Shown: positions 15,262 to 25,403, counted from the stretch's first letter. The stretch: 64,000 nt of DNA from Chloroflexota bacterium (GCA_029782215.1 JAKOVD010000178.1:62001-126000), one strand, 5' to 3'. Notes: generated by a model from the sequence alone, not told the origin. Numbers and translations are program-made.

Positions 15262-17883
15262 ATGCCCGAAATCAAGACCATTTACCTTATCGCCCACACC
15301 CACACGGATATCGGCTACACCGACTATCAGGATACCGTGTTCCGCCAGCTCCTGGGCTTTATCGACAAAGCCGTCGAGCTGGGCGAAGCCACGGCGGACT
15401 ATCCGCCCGAGGCGCGGTTCAAGTGGACGTGCGAGGTCAGCTCCTTTGCGGAGCGCTATCTGCAGGAACGCCCTGGCCGCCAGGTGGACCGCTTCCTGGA
15501 GCTGCACAGGCGGGGCCAGATGGCCGTAGCCGGCATGGCCTACCACTGGACGCCGCTGCTGTCCACGGCAGGTATGATCCGCTCGCTGTACCCGGCGATG
15601 CGCCTGCGCCGTGACTACGGTCTCAAGGTCGAGACCGCCATGCAGTGCGATGTGGACGGGGCCAGTTGGCTCTGGGCGGACATCCTGCCGGCGGCCGGCT
15701 TCAAGGCCTTCACGATGTCGATCAACATGTACCGGGGCCGGCGCCCCGTGCCCGACCTGAACGCCTTCTGGTGGGAGGGTCCCGGCGGCAGCCGCCTGCT
15801 CAGCTACAACGGCCCCCACTACCTCTACGGCATCTTCCGCTACGGCATCGGCAACTGGCAGACGGTCGAGGAGCTGCTGCCCCCCCAGATCGACAAGCTG
15901 GAGAAGCGAACCGACTACCCCTACGACTTCCTCTACGCCCAGGTGACGCACGCCGCCCGCGTCGACAACGGCCCGCCCACCGACAACCTGGCCGAGTTCG
16001 TGCGCGATTGGAACGCCGCCGGCCGCACACCGCGCATGGAGTTCGTCACGGTCGATGACTTTGCGACGATGCTGCACACGCGCTATGCCGACAAGCTCTT
16101 CACGTGGAAGGGTGACTGGGCCGACTGGTGGGCGGATGGCCCCGCTTCCTCGTCCTACGAGACGGCGCTGAATCGCCAGACCGAGGAGCTGCTGCCCCTG
16201 GTGGACCTGCTTTCCACCCAGGTGGGCAGCCTCGACGAGAAGCTGGTGGAAGAGGCCTACAACGCGGTCTCTCTCTACGATGAACACACCTGGGGCGGAT
16301 TTGCCAGCACACGGCAGCCCTACTCGCCCTTCACCAAGGCGATCTTCAACTTCAAGTCCGGCTACGCCTATCGCGGCTACGGCCTGACCCACGAGCTCCT
16401 TTCGGAAGGCGGTCGCCGGCTCGCCCAGCAGTTGACCGGCGTGACGCCTGAGGGCGAAAAGTGGCGCCGCTGGGGCCAGTACGTGTCGTCCGACCCCTCC
16501 TCCGACCCCGGCGCCCACCGCTTCCTCGTCGTGAACCCGCTGGCTTGGACCCGGCACGTGCGCTATCCCCTGCCCCCGGATATCGGCGGCGCCGCCCCGT
16601 ACGCCGTGCTGGAGATGTTCCTGGTGGACAACCTGCGCGAGGGTTCGGTGTTGGCCACCCAGGAGAAGGCGGGCATGCTGATCGACACGACCCTGCCCCC
16701 CTTCGGCTACGAGGTGCTGGACTACCAGCAGATCGCCAAAGACCCCGAGCTGAAGGTCGGCGAGGGCCTGCTGGAGAACCGCTGGTACCGCGTCCGGGTG
16801 GACACCGTGACGGGCGGCCTGACGAGCTGGTACGACAAGGAATTGGGCCGCGAGCTGATCGACGCCCAGTCACCCTGGAAGCTCGGCCAGTACCTGTACG
16901 AGTGGATCGACTCCCCGGCCGACCGCCAGACCATGTTCTCGTTCAACTACTACGACGAGGATTTTGGCGAGCGCTTCACCAACACGCCGTTCCGCCGCCA
17001 GGGCCCCGACCACGTCGACGTGATGCCGGCGTTGGTCACGCCCACCGGCGCCGTCATCGAGGTGCGCTTCAATGGCATGGGCATCCGCTCCGGCAAGGTG
17101 CGCTTCACGCTGCCAGGCCATGAGAAGGCCCTGAACATCGAGATGCTGCTGGACAAGGAGCTCCGCACGCTGGCCGAGGCCGTCTACGTCCCCTTCCCCT
17201 TCGCCATCGACAAGCCGCAGTTCCACCTGGACCTGAACGGCGTGGCGTTGGAGCCGGAGGTCGAGCAGCTCCCCGGTTCCTGCCGCGACTGGTACGGCAT
17301 CCACCGCTGGGCCGAGGTCGGCAACGGAGATGTGTCGGTGGTGCTCGTGCCCATCGACGCCCCCCTGATCCAGGTCGGGGGCATCACCACCAGCCGCTGG
17401 GCCTGGAAGCTCGACACCGGCCAGGCGACCCTCGTCTCCTGGGCGCTGCAGAATCACTGGGACACCAACTTCAAGGGCAGCCAGGGCGAAGACCTGCTCT
17501 TCCGCTACAAGCTCACCTCGCAGTCCCGGTATGACGCCGCCGCCACAAGTCGCTTCGCCACCGAGACCACCGTGCCGCCCCTGATCGTACGCGTGGCCGG
17601 CGCCGACACCTCCATCCGCGGCCAGTTCCTCAGCGTGGCGCCCGAAGGCGTGGCCGAGGTCCACATCAAGCGCGCCATCGACGGCCGCGGGGTCATCGTT
17701 CATGCGTCCAACCTGACGAGCGAGGCCCAGACCCTGACGCTGGCCTTCCCGGCAGCGCCTGCGGCCGCCTGCGAGTGCTCGGCCATCGAAGAAGACGGCG
17801 CCGCCCTGCCTGTGCAGGGGAACGCCGTGACGCTCTCCGTGCCCTCGCGCTCGGTGGCCTGCGCCAGGGTGGTGTTCGCCTGA
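15262..17883 (+). CDS. GH38-family alpha-mannosidase-like glycosidase, copy 1
   Basis: GGAGG lies 6 bases before the ATG. The 873-residue protein opens with HTHTDIGYTD (residues 12-21), the zinc-binding H-x-H-x-D of glycoside hydrolase family 38. QCDVDGASW near residue 130 supplies the likely catalytic Asp, and YDEHTWGG near residue 340 a further zinc or substrate ligand. The C-terminal half is beta-rich, as in family 38. No signal peptide is present, so it acts in the cytoplasm on imported alpha-mannosides or related glycosides. It heads the mannoside locus, and a paralogue follows at 21206. Confidence 0.87.
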   Translation: MPEIKTIYLIAHTHTDIGYTDYQDTVFRQLLGFIDKAVELGEATADYPPEARFKWTCEVSSFAERYLQERPGRQVDRFLELHRRGQMAVAGMAYHWTPLLSTAGMIRSLYPAMRLRRDYGLKVETAMQCDVDGASWLWADILPAAGFKAFTMSINMYRGRRPVPDLNAFWWEGPGGSRLLSYNGPHYLYGIFRYGIGNWQTVEELLPPQIDKLEKRTDYPYDFLYAQVTHAARVDNGPPTDNLAEFVRDWNAAGRTPRMEFVTVDDFATMLHTRYADKLFTWKGDWADWWADGPASSSYETALNRQTEELLPLVDLLSTQVGSLDEKLVEEAYNAVSLYDEHTWGGFASTRQPYSPFTKAIFNFKSGYAYRGYGLTHELLSEGGRRLAQQLTGVTPEGEKWRRWGQYVSSDPSSDPGAHRFLVVNPLAWTRHVRYPLPPDIGGAAPYAVLEMFLVDNLREGSVLATQEKAGMLIDTTLPPFGYEVLDYQQIAKDPELKVGEGLLENRWYRVRVDTVTGGLTSWYDKELGRELIDAQSPWKLGQYLYEWIDSPADRQTMFSFNYYDEDFGERFTNTPFRRQGPDHVDVMPALVTPTGAVIEVRFNGMGIRSGKVRFTLPGHEKALNIEMLLDKELRTLAEAVYVPFPFAIDKPQFHLDLNGVALEPEVEQLPGSCRDWYGIHRWAEVGNGDVSVVLVPIDAPLIQVGGITTSRWAWKLDTGQATLVSWALQNHWDTNFKGSQGEDLLFRYKLTSQSRYDAAATSRFATETTVPPLIVRVAGADTSIRGQFLSVAPEGVAEVHIKRAIDGRGVIVHASNLTSEAQTLTLAFPAAPAAACECSAIEEDGAALPVQGNAVTLSVPSRSVACARVVFA

Positions 17884-17893
17884 TACCGTACAT

Positions 17894-18135
17894 CTGTCAT
17901 TCTGAGGAGCGAAGTGACGAAGAATCTGGAGGCTTCCCTTGCAGAGACCTGGATTCTTCGCTCCCCGCGGTCGCTGCTTAGAGACTCCCACTCACTCTGT
18001 CACTGCGAACGAAGTGAAGCAGTCTCCAACGTGCCAGTTGGGGATTGCTTCAGGGCTATCGCCCTTCGCAATGACATAGGGAGTTTCTTGCCCGGCCATT
18101 TGTAGGGCCGCGACATAGAAAACTCAGAATGACAG
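17894..18135. repeat. Nested palindromic intergenic element
   Basis: CTGTCATTCTGAG (17894-17906) pairs exactly with CTCAGAATGACAG (18123-18135), bounding the unit. Inside lies a second inverted repeat, TGTCACTGCGAA (17998-18009) against TTCGCAATGACA (18065-18076), with one mismatch. Arms of this kind (GAGCGAAG..., GAATCTGG...) belong to widespread bacterial intergenic repeats. The arrangement looks like one element inserted into, or adjacent within, another. No coding potential is seen. Confidence 0.65.
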
Positions 18136-18292
18136 TTTGAGAGTTGTGTGGTTGCGGGACTGGACTACTTCGCTCTTCATTCAGCGCACTTCCCTTCTGG
18201 GCCTGGGGGCAATGCTCGCCGCTGCTCCCAGGCCCCTCCCGACTGCTCCCGACACCCTTCGCTCCTCCTCACCTGCCTACGGGGTTTGGACC

Positions 18293-20098
18293 TTGATCCC
18301 AAGCCAGCGCGACACCGTCATCCTCAGCCTGCTCAAGCAAAACGGGGTCGTCACCGTCGCCGAGATCTGCACGTATTGTGACTGCTCGGCCGAGACCGCG
18401 CGCCGCGACCTGCGCCGCCTGGAAGAGGAAGGCAGACTCATCCGCACGCACGGGGGTGGGGTGGCTGCCCACGGGGCGGCGCCTCTGCCGACCCGGACCA
18501 ACGGCGCCGGGTTGACGGAGGCCCGCGCCGCGCTGGTGGACCGCGCCGACGCCCTGGTCGTCACCGCGACCGAAACCAAGGCCATGCGCCTGCTGGTGGA
18601 CCGCAGCCGCCGCGCCGGCATTCCCATCGTGGCCGAAGCCACCGGCTACCCCGGCGCCCGCACGGTGGTGGCCGTGGACAACTACCGGGCAGGCTATGAG
18701 CTGGGGCAGTGGGTGGCGGTGCACGCAGCCGAGCGCCTGGGCGCCAACATCACGGTCCTTGACGTCGGGTATCCGCAGCCCAACACCGAAGCGCGCAGCC
18801 GGGGGTTTGCAGATGGGCTGCGCGAACGCCGCATCCAGGCCATCATCCCCTCCAGCCTGCCCCTGGCGCAGGAGCAGGGCTTCGATGAAGGGTCCCGGGA
18901 CCCCTCGCAGCTCCGGCGCACGATCCTGCACGTCGACGGCCAGGTTCACTTCGAGGCCGCCCGCCAGATCGCCGCCGACGCCCTGAGCGTGCATCCTGAG
19001 ATCAACGTCATTTTCGGCATCAACGACCAGTCGGCGCTGGGCGCCCTTGAGGCCTACCGCGAGGCCGGCCTGGACGAAAACAACCTCATTCTTGCCATCT
19101 TCGGCCTGGAAGGCGCACGCACGCGTGAGCTGCTTGCCCGCGGCACGCCCTTCACCGTCGCCGTCGCCATGTTCCCCGAGCTGGTGGGCCGGGCCTGCAT
19201 CGATGCCGCGATCTGCGCCTACCACAACTGCACACTCTCCGAGCGCATCATCACGCCCTTCGCCATCGTCAGCCACGACAACCTGAGCCGGTACTACCGC
19301 CGGGACCCTCACACGGGCGATTGGCAGCTCAATTGGGCGCTGGTCGAGCAGCTTCCCACTGCCGGACCTGGCTTCGCCGACCTCGGCCAATGCCATGAGC
19401 GGCCGCGACCGCGGCGCATCGGCTACGTCCAGACCTTCAGCGGCCACGACTGGTATCAGAACGTGCAGCGGGCCATGCAGGATCGCTGCCGCAGCCTGGG
19501 CATCAGCCTGGAGGTCGTCGACGCCAGCCAGGACCTCGACCACGAGATCGAGGTGATGAAGCAGGCAATCGGCCAGATGGCGGCGCGTTATGTCCACGAA
19601 GGCGACACGATCATTCTCGATGCCGGGCAAACCACCGCCCATCTCGCCCGCGCCCTGCGCGGCCGGCAGAACCTCACCGTGATCACCAGCTCCCTGCCCG
19701 TCCTCAACATCCTGCGGGATGAGCCAGGCATCACGCTGGTTGCTACGGGCGGCATCCTGCGGCGGGAGACCAACGCTATGGTGGGCCCGGGAGCGGAGAG
19801 CGCTCTCTACGGGCTGCGCGCCGACCGGGCCTTCATCTCCGTGACCGGCCTCAGTTTCAGCTTCGGGCTGTCAAACACGAACATCGCCGAAGCGACGGTC
19901 AAACGAGCCATGATCGCCGCCGCCCGCGAGGTCATCCTGCTGGCCGACTACAGCAAGATCGGCTCGGATTCCCTCGTCAAGATCGCCTCGCTCGAAAGCA
20001 TCCAGCGCCTGATCACCGACGGCGGCATCAGCGCCCACGACCGCCTGGCCTTCACCCAGCGAGGGATCGAAGTGACCCTCGCCGAGGACCCTCACTAG
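18293..20098 (+). CDS. Chimeric regulator: DeoR HTH, periplasmic-binding-type domain, DeoR sensor domain (second copy)
   Basis: The ORF opens upstream, but homology starts at IPSQRDTVILSLLKQNG, so I take the TTG at 18293 (601 residues). An ATG at 18212 is the alternative, although a GGGCCTGGG...CCCAGGCCC hairpin spans it. The architecture repeats that of the 5314 gene: DeoR HTH (AETARRDLRRLEEEGRLIRTHGGG), a LacI-type binding fold (VVAVDNYRAGYELGQW, INVIFGINDQSALGA), a second partial binding-fold start (RRIGYVQTFSGHDWYQN) and a DeoR sensor (GDTIILDAGQTT, ATGGILRRETN, EVILLADYSKI). It lies between the two GH38 genes and probably controls the mannoside locus. Confidence 0.82.
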   Translation: MIPSQRDTVILSLLKQNGVVTVAEICTYCDCSAETARRDLRRLEEEGRLIRTHGGGVAAHGAAPLPTRTNGAGLTEARAALVDRADALVVTATETKAMRLLVDRSRRAGIPIVAEATGYPGARTVVAVDNYRAGYELGQWVAVHAAERLGANITVLDVGYPQPNTEARSRGFADGLRERRIQAIIPSSLPLAQEQGFDEGSRDPSQLRRTILHVDGQVHFEAARQIAADALSVHPEINVIFGINDQSALGALEAYREAGLDENNLILAIFGLEGARTRELLARGTPFTVAVAMFPELVGRACIDAAICAYHNCTLSERIITPFAIVSHDNLSRYYRRDPHTGDWQLNWALVEQLPTAGPGFADLGQCHERPRPRRIGYVQTFSGHDWYQNVQRAMQDRCRSLGISLEVVDASQDLDHEIEVMKQAIGQMAARYVHEGDTIILDAGQTTAHLARALRGRQNLTVITSSLPVLNILRDEPGITLVATGGILRRETNAMVGPGAESALYGLRADRAFISVTGLSFSFGLSNTNIAEATVKRAMIAAAREVILLADYSKIGSDSLVKIASLESIQRLITDGGISAHDRLAFTQRGIEVTLAEDPH

Positions 20099-20110
20099 GT
20101 CAACGTCCCC

Positions 20111-21199
20111 ATGTCCTTCCGCCAACCCCGCAATCACGGCTGCCGCCTGTCCGATGCCTGGACCTACGATGGCATGCAGGCGCTCGTGCTGGAGAATGAG
20201 CTGCTGCGCGTCACCGTCCTGGCCGGCAAGGGCAGCGATATCGTCGAGTTCCGCTACAAGCCGCTCGACCTGGACTTTCTTTTCTTTGCCCCCGGCGGCA
20301 TTCGCAACCCCAACCGGGGCGTCCTCTCCGCCCCCTCCGGCGGCCCTTTCCTGGACTACTTCAGCGGCGGCTGGAACGAGGTGCTGCCGAACGGCGGCCC
20401 CCTGGTCAACTACCAGGGCGCAGAGCTCGGCCAGCACGGCGAGGTCAGCCTGCTGCCCTGGGACCACGCCATCCTGGAGGACTCGCCGCAGGGCGTGGCC
20501 GTGCGGATGTGGGTGCGCCCCCTGCGCACGCCCTTCTACCTGGAAAAGACCCTTTCCATGCAGCCGGGCCGTCCCGCCCTCCACATCGAGGAGCGCCTGA
20601 CCAACGAGGGCGGCGAACCGCTGCACGCAATGTGGGGACACCATATCGCCTTCGGCAGACCCTTCCTGGACGATGCCTGTGTCATCGACGCTCCTGCCGG
20701 TCGCTTCATCGTGCATGAGGCCATGCCCGGCTACGAGCCGCGCCGCTTCCAGCCCGGCTACGACGGCGCCTGGCCGTTGGTGACGGCCCCCGATGGCCGC
20801 CTTGCCGACGCCGCCTTCGTCCCCCCCTTTGGCGCCACCCAGGCGCAGGAGATGGCCTACTTGGCCGAGCTGGCGGATGGCTGGTATGCTATCACCAACC
20901 AGGACCGCAAGATAGGCGTTGGTTTGCGCTTTGATCACACTTTGTTCCGCTATGTCTGGTATTGGCAGCAATTGGGCAACGTTGCCCAAGGCTACCCGTG
21001 GTGGGGACACGTCCACACGGCAGCCCTCGAACCCTGGACCAGTTATCCCACCGGTGGCCTGAACGAAGCCATCGCCAACGGCACCGCTCTGCACCTGCAG
21101 CCCGGCGAATCCGTGAGCACCACCCTGACCGCCCTCGTCTACACTGGTCTGGAACGGGTCACCACCATCAGTGCTGAAGGAACCGTCGAAGGAAGATGA
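20111..21199 (+). CDS. DUF4432 / aldose-1-epimerase-like protein
   Basis: A 362-residue beta-rich protein beginning 12 bases after the regulator. Features such as LRVTVLAGKGSDIVEFRYKPLDLDFLF, GGWNEVLPNGG and GHHIAFGRPFL recall galactose-mutarotase-like folds of the DUF4432 family. A histidine-rich GHHIAFG is in the expected catalytic area. It may interconvert anomers of the sugar released by the two GH38 enzymes, between which it is encoded. It could also be a related lyase fold; the exact substrate is unknown. Confidence 0.75.
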   Translation: MSFRQPRNHGCRLSDAWTYDGMQALVLENELLRVTVLAGKGSDIVEFRYKPLDLDFLFFAPGGIRNPNRGVLSAPSGGPFLDYFSGGWNEVLPNGGPLVNYQGAELGQHGEVSLLPWDHAILEDSPQGVAVRMWVRPLRTPFYLEKTLSMQPGRPALHIEERLTNEGGEPLHAMWGHHIAFGRPFLDDACVIDAPAGRFIVHEAMPGYEPRRFQPGYDGAWPLVTAPDGRLADAAFVPPFGATQAQEMAYLAELADGWYAITNQDRKIGVGLRFDHTLFRYVWYWQQLGNVAQGYPWWGHVHTAALEPWTSYPTGGLNEAIANGTALHLQPGESVSTTLTALVYTGLERVTTISAEGTVEGR

Positions 21200-21205
21200 G
21201 CCCTC

Positions 21206-23860
21206 ATGAGCCGGATCAACACCGTCTACATCATCGGCCACACCCATACCGACATCGGCTATACAGACCACCAGCCGGTCCTCTTCCGCCAGCATGCGGC
21301 CTTTCTGGACCGGGCCGTGGAGCTGTGCGAGGCAACCGCCGACTATCCGGTGGAGGCGCAGTTTAAGTGGACCTGTGAGCTGGCGTCAACCGTGCGCTTC
21401 TTCATGGAGACGCGCTCCAGCCGGGACATCGACCGCTTCCTGGCGCTGCACCGGGCAGGCCGCATCGCCGTCAATGCCATGGCGTACCATTGGACGCCGA
21501 TGCTTTCCCCGGCGGCCATGGTGCGCTCGCTCTACACCGCCATGCGCCTGCGCCGCGACTACGGTCTGCAGATTCGCTCGGCCATGCAGTGCGACGTGGA
21601 CGGGGTGAGCTGGCTGTGGGCCGACCTGCTTTCGGCCATCGGCATCCAGGGCCTGACCATGTCGATCAACACCTTCCGCGGCGACAAGCCGCGCCCCCGC
21701 CTTCACGCTTTCTGGTGGGAAGGGCCGTCGGGGCGCCGTCTGCTGACCTACAATGGGCCGCACTACGCCTACGGCCTGTTCTTCTACGGCTTCACCAGCC
21801 TCGAACGGGCCATCGACGTCCTGCCGCGTGTAGTTGCCCGCCTGGAGGCCAGCGAAGACTATCCTTACGACTTCCTGTACGCCCAGGTGACGCATCCGGC
21901 CCTGGTCGACAACGGCCCGCCCTATGCCATCACCTCCGACCTTGTCCGCCAGTGGAACGAATCGGGCCGCTCACCGCGGCTGGTCTTCACCACCGTAGAC
22001 GGCTTCCTGTCAATGCTCAACGAGCGCTGGGGCAGCCAGGCGCCCGTGTGGAAGGGCGACTGGGCCGACTGGTGGGCGGACGGCGTGGGCACGTCAGCCT
22101 TTGAGACCTCCGTCAGCCGCACCGCCGAATCGCTGCTGCCCGGGCTGGACCTGCTGGCCACACAGGTGGACGGCATGGACCTGGGGCTGATCGAGGAAGC
22201 GTACCGGCAGGTGTCGCTCTACGATGAGCATACCTGGGGCTCTTTCAACAGCATCGGCCAGCCCGATTCGCCCTTCACCAAGGCCCAGTGGAACGCCAAG
22301 GCCGGGTTTGCCTACAACGGCTATTCCCTGACCCACGAATCCCTGGCCCATGCCGGCCGCAAGCTGGCGCGCCGGGTCACCGGCCAGGCGCCTGAAGGTG
22401 AGGTCTGGCGGGCATGGACGCAGGGCGAGGCGGAGCAGCTCGCCGTCGACACCAGCCAGCGCTTCCTGGTCGTCAACCCGCTTTCCTGGGAGCGCCGTAT
22501 CGTCCTCCCCTTGCCGCCCGACAGCGGCGGGCGGGCGCCGCACAACTTCCTCGACGCCTACCTGGCGGGCAACTACCGCGACGGCTATCCCAACGACTCG
22601 GAATCCGTCCCGGAACGGGCGCCGCGCGGCAAGGACTTCGACCCCAACTCCGTGCTGGACGTCACGTTGCCCGCTTTCGGCTACAAGGTCGTGGCGCCGG
22701 CGCCGGCGCCTGCTCCCGCCGAGGTGACGCTCGATGAGGGTGTGATCGCCAACCGCTGGTATCGCATCGAGATCGACCCGGCCACGGGCGGCCTCTTGAG
22801 CTGGTTCGACCAAGAGCAGGGCCGCGAGCTGGCATCGCGCAGCGGGCCGTGGCGCTTTGGCCAGTACGTCTATGAGCTGACGGACTCGCCCGAGGGGCGG
22901 GCGGCGCTCTTCACCGGCGACTTCAGCGTGGAGATGTACGGAACCCAGCGCACAGATACACCCTTCCGGCGCCAGGGTCCGACCCAGGTGCGCTGCGCTC
23001 CCGCCCATGCCGGTCCGCTGGACGTGAGCATTGAGGTGTTCATGCAAGCGCCCGGCGCTCGCTCCGTGCGTGTGCGCTACTCGCTTCCCCACCACGAGAA
23101 AGCCCTGCATGTCGACATGGTCGTGGACAAGGAGCACGTCACCGACCCCGAGGCCATCTACGTCGTCTTCCCCTGCGCCCTCCAGGCGCCTACCTTCCAT
23201 CTCGACCTGAATGGCGTCCCGCTCGTGCCCGACGCCGAGCAGTTGCCCGGCACTTGCCGCGACTGGTACGGCATCCAGCGCTGGGCGGAAGTCAGCGATG
23301 AACTGACTTCGGTCGTGCTGGCGCCCATCGATGCGCCCTTGGTCCAGGTGGGCGGCATCACGACAGGGCGCTGGGCGCAGCATCTGGAAGCCGCCAGTCC
23401 CACCCTGGTCTCCTGGCCCGTCAACAACTATTGGACCACCAACTTCGTGGCCAGCCAGGGCGGCGAGCTGCTCTTCCGCTACCGCCTGACCTCCGGCCCA
23501 ACCTACGACCCGGCCGCCGCCAGCCGCTTTGCTGCCGGGTTCCTGGCGCCGCCGGTCATCGTGCGGGCGCCGGGCGCCGAGCCGCAGGCAGGGGGTCAGT
23601 TCCTCAAGGTAGCCCCGGAGGGCGTCGCCGATGTGCAGGTCAAGGCCGCCGACGATGGCCGCGGCTGGGTCATCCACGCGTTCAACCTGACAGCATCCAG
23701 CCAGCAGGTAGCGCTCGGTTTCGACCGCCCGCTTGCAGCTGCCTGCACGTGTTCGCCTATCGAGGATGATGGCGCTGAGCTTGCCCTCACGGGCAGTGTG
23801 GTGCATTTGGAAGCGCCCCCTCGTTCTTTGGCGTCCGTTCGTGTTATCTTCCGCCCCTGA
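21206..23860 (+). CDS. GH38-family alpha-mannosidase-like glycosidase, copy 2
   Basis: 884 residues and a clear paralogue of the 15262 gene along its full length. It keeps HTHTDIGYTD (residues 12-21), QCDVDGVSW near residue 130 and YDEHTWGS near residue 340. It lacks a signal peptide. The start lies 6 bases after the DUF4432 gene, so the two are co-transcribed. Two GH38 enzymes in one locus suggest different linkages or differently decorated mannosides. An insertion (PNDSESVPERAPRGKDFDP) distinguishes it from copy 1. Confidence 0.87.
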   Translation: MSRINTVYIIGHTHTDIGYTDHQPVLFRQHAAFLDRAVELCEATADYPVEAQFKWTCELASTVRFFMETRSSRDIDRFLALHRAGRIAVNAMAYHWTPMLSPAAMVRSLYTAMRLRRDYGLQIRSAMQCDVDGVSWLWADLLSAIGIQGLTMSINTFRGDKPRPRLHAFWWEGPSGRRLLTYNGPHYAYGLFFYGFTSLERAIDVLPRVVARLEASEDYPYDFLYAQVTHPALVDNGPPYAITSDLVRQWNESGRSPRLVFTTVDGFLSMLNERWGSQAPVWKGDWADWWADGVGTSAFETSVSRTAESLLPGLDLLATQVDGMDLGLIEEAYRQVSLYDEHTWGSFNSIGQPDSPFTKAQWNAKAGFAYNGYSLTHESLAHAGRKLARRVTGQAPEGEVWRAWTQGEAEQLAVDTSQRFLVVNPLSWERRIVLPLPPDSGGRAPHNFLDAYLAGNYRDGYPNDSESVPERAPRGKDFDPNSVLDVTLPAFGYKVVAPAPAPAPAEVTLDEGVIANRWYRIEIDPATGGLLSWFDQEQGRELASRSGPWRFGQYVYELTDSPEGRAALFTGDFSVEMYGTQRTDTPFRRQGPTQVRCAPAHAGPLDVSIEVFMQAPGARSVRVRYSLPHHEKALHVDMVVDKEHVTDPEAIYVVFPCALQAPTFHLDLNGVPLVPDAEQLPGTCRDWYGIQRWAEVSDELTSVVLAPIDAPLVQVGGITTGRWAQHLEAASPTLVSWPVNNYWTTNFVASQGGELLFRYRLTSGPTYDPAAASRFAAGFLAPPVIVRAPGAEPQAGGQFLKVAPEGVADVQVKAADDGRGWVIHAFNLTASSQQVALGFDRPLAAACTCSPIEDDGAELALTGSVVHLEAPPRSLASVRVIFRP

Positions 23861-23960
23861 TAAGGAGGTGCGCTATCGCCAGAGGCAACAAGCCTGATTC
23901 ACAACTCGCCGTTTCAACCGTTTCTACCCGCACGCAGTTTCCCCACTTGGAGGAGAATCC

Positions 23961-25379
23961 ATGCAACGCAAGAACCTGTTCATCCTGATCGCCATGGTGG
24001 TGGTCATGGGCGTCCTGCTGGCCGCCTGTGGTGGCGCCGCCGCCCCTGCGCCCGCTGCAACCCAGGCGCCCGCGGCTGAGCCCACCAAGGCCCCGGAACC
24101 GACCAAGGCCCCTGAGCCCACCAAGGCTCCGGAACCGACCATGGCCCCCGAGCCCACCAAGGCCCCGGAACCGACCGCAGCGCCTGCGGCTGCTGCCAAG
24201 ATGCTCGAGATGTACCATGATAAGGCCGACTGGGAGAAGAACACCAACACCATGGGTGAGTCGGCCGCCAAGGACATCGGAGTCGGTTGGAAGACTGTGC
24301 CTTTTGCCAACACCACCGACTACCAGACCACGGTGCGCGCCTCGCTCCCCACGGACAAGGCGCCCGACCTGTACACCTGGTGGTCCGGCTACCGCATGGA
24401 GGACATCGTCAAGGCCGGCGTCGCCGCTGACCTGACCGACATCTGGAAGAAGTACATCGACTCAGGCGAGTACACCCAGGATGTCGCCAATGCCTTCAGC
24501 TTCAATGGCAAGACGTACGCCGTGCCGCTGTTGACCGCCAACTGGGTGGTTTACTACAACAAGAAGGTCTTCGCCGACAACAACTTGACGCCCCCGAAGA
24601 CCTGGGACGAGTTCATCAAGATCAACGATACCCTTAAGGCCAAGGGCATCACGCCCCTCGCCATGACGATCAGCGGCCGCTGGCCCGCCTTCATCATGTT
24701 CGAGGAGATGGTCCTACGCACGGCCGGTCCTGACTTCTACAACAAGCTTGTGGCGGGTGAGGCTAAGTACACAGACCCCGAAGTCGTGAACGCCATGAAG
24801 CTCTGGAAAGAGTTCATCGACAAGGGCTACATGAGCGACCCTGGCATCGGTTTCGGCACCACGGAGAATGATCTGCTTCCGTATTTCCAGACCGGCAAGA
24901 TCGCCATGATCCCCATCGGCGACTGGTACTCCGCTACCCTGAACGGCGGCGGCATGAAGCCAGGCGTGGATTATGACGCCTTCATCATGCCCAACCAGAA
25001 CGCCTCGCTGCCCCCGGCCCTGTTCTTCGAAGCCGGCCCGCTGTTGGTCGGCGCCAAGAGCCCCAACGTGGAAGACGCCAAGAAGGCGGTGGAATGGTGG
25101 ATGTCCGTGCCTGCGCAGAACGAGTGGAGCAAGCTGGCTGGCTTCACTTCTGCCAACAGCAAGGCCGATCCAGCCAATGAAGTAGGCGCCGGCGTCCAGA
25201 AGTGGATTTCCGACAATAAGGCCGTCCGCGTGCAGCGCTATTGGGAAGCCACGCCTCCCGACATCGTCGAGGTCGCCGTGGATGAGCTGGCTCGCTTCAT
25301 GACCGATCCGAGCACCATGGACAGCGTTCTGAAGAACATCCAGGCCAAGGCCGACGAAGTCTGGGCCTCCCGCCAGTAG
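23961..25379 (+). CDS. Sugar ABC transporter substrate-binding lipoprotein
   Basis: GGAGGAG precedes the ATG. A 20-residue hydrophobic signal ends in the lipobox LLAAC, so the mature protein is lipid-anchored outside the membrane. A flexible linker of repeated PEPTKA units (residues 38-75) follows. The remaining 390 residues are a family 1 solute-binding protein (YYNKKVFADNNLTPPKTWDEF, FFEAGPLLVGAKS). It delivers a sugar or oligosaccharide, probably a mannoside, to the permeases encoded downstream. Total length of 472 is normal for the family with a linker. Confidence 0.92.
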   Translation: MQRKNLFILIAMVVVMGVLLAACGGAAAPAPAATQAPAAEPTKAPEPTKAPEPTKAPEPTMAPEPTKAPEPTAAPAAAAKMLEMYHDKADWEKNTNTMGESAAKDIGVGWKTVPFANTTDYQTTVRASLPTDKAPDLYTWWSGYRMEDIVKAGVAADLTDIWKKYIDSGEYTQDVANAFSFNGKTYAVPLLTANWVVYYNKKVFADNNLTPPKTWDEFIKINDTLKAKGITPLAMTISGRWPAFIMFEEMVLRTAGPDFYNKLVAGEAKYTDPEVVNAMKLWKEFIDKGYMSDPGIGFGTTENDLLPYFQTGKIAMIPIGDWYSATLNGGGMKPGVDYDAFIMPNQNASLPPALFFEAGPLLVGAKSPNVEDAKKAVEWWMSVPAQNEWSKLAGFTSANSKADPANEVGAGVQKWISDNKAVRVQRYWEATPPDIVEVAVDELARFMTDPSTMDSVLKNIQAKADEVWASRQ

Positions 25380-25403
25380 GCGCGACGCCTCTCCAGTCGA
25401 TGA

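Noticed and set aside
22094-23806. 570-residue minus-strand ORF
   Set aside because: Antisense to the second GH38 gene, which has full family motifs.
24075-24185. Direct repeats that could suggest a CRISPR array
   Set aside because: They encode repeated PEPTKA units in frame within the binding-protein linker. No spacers of regular length are present.
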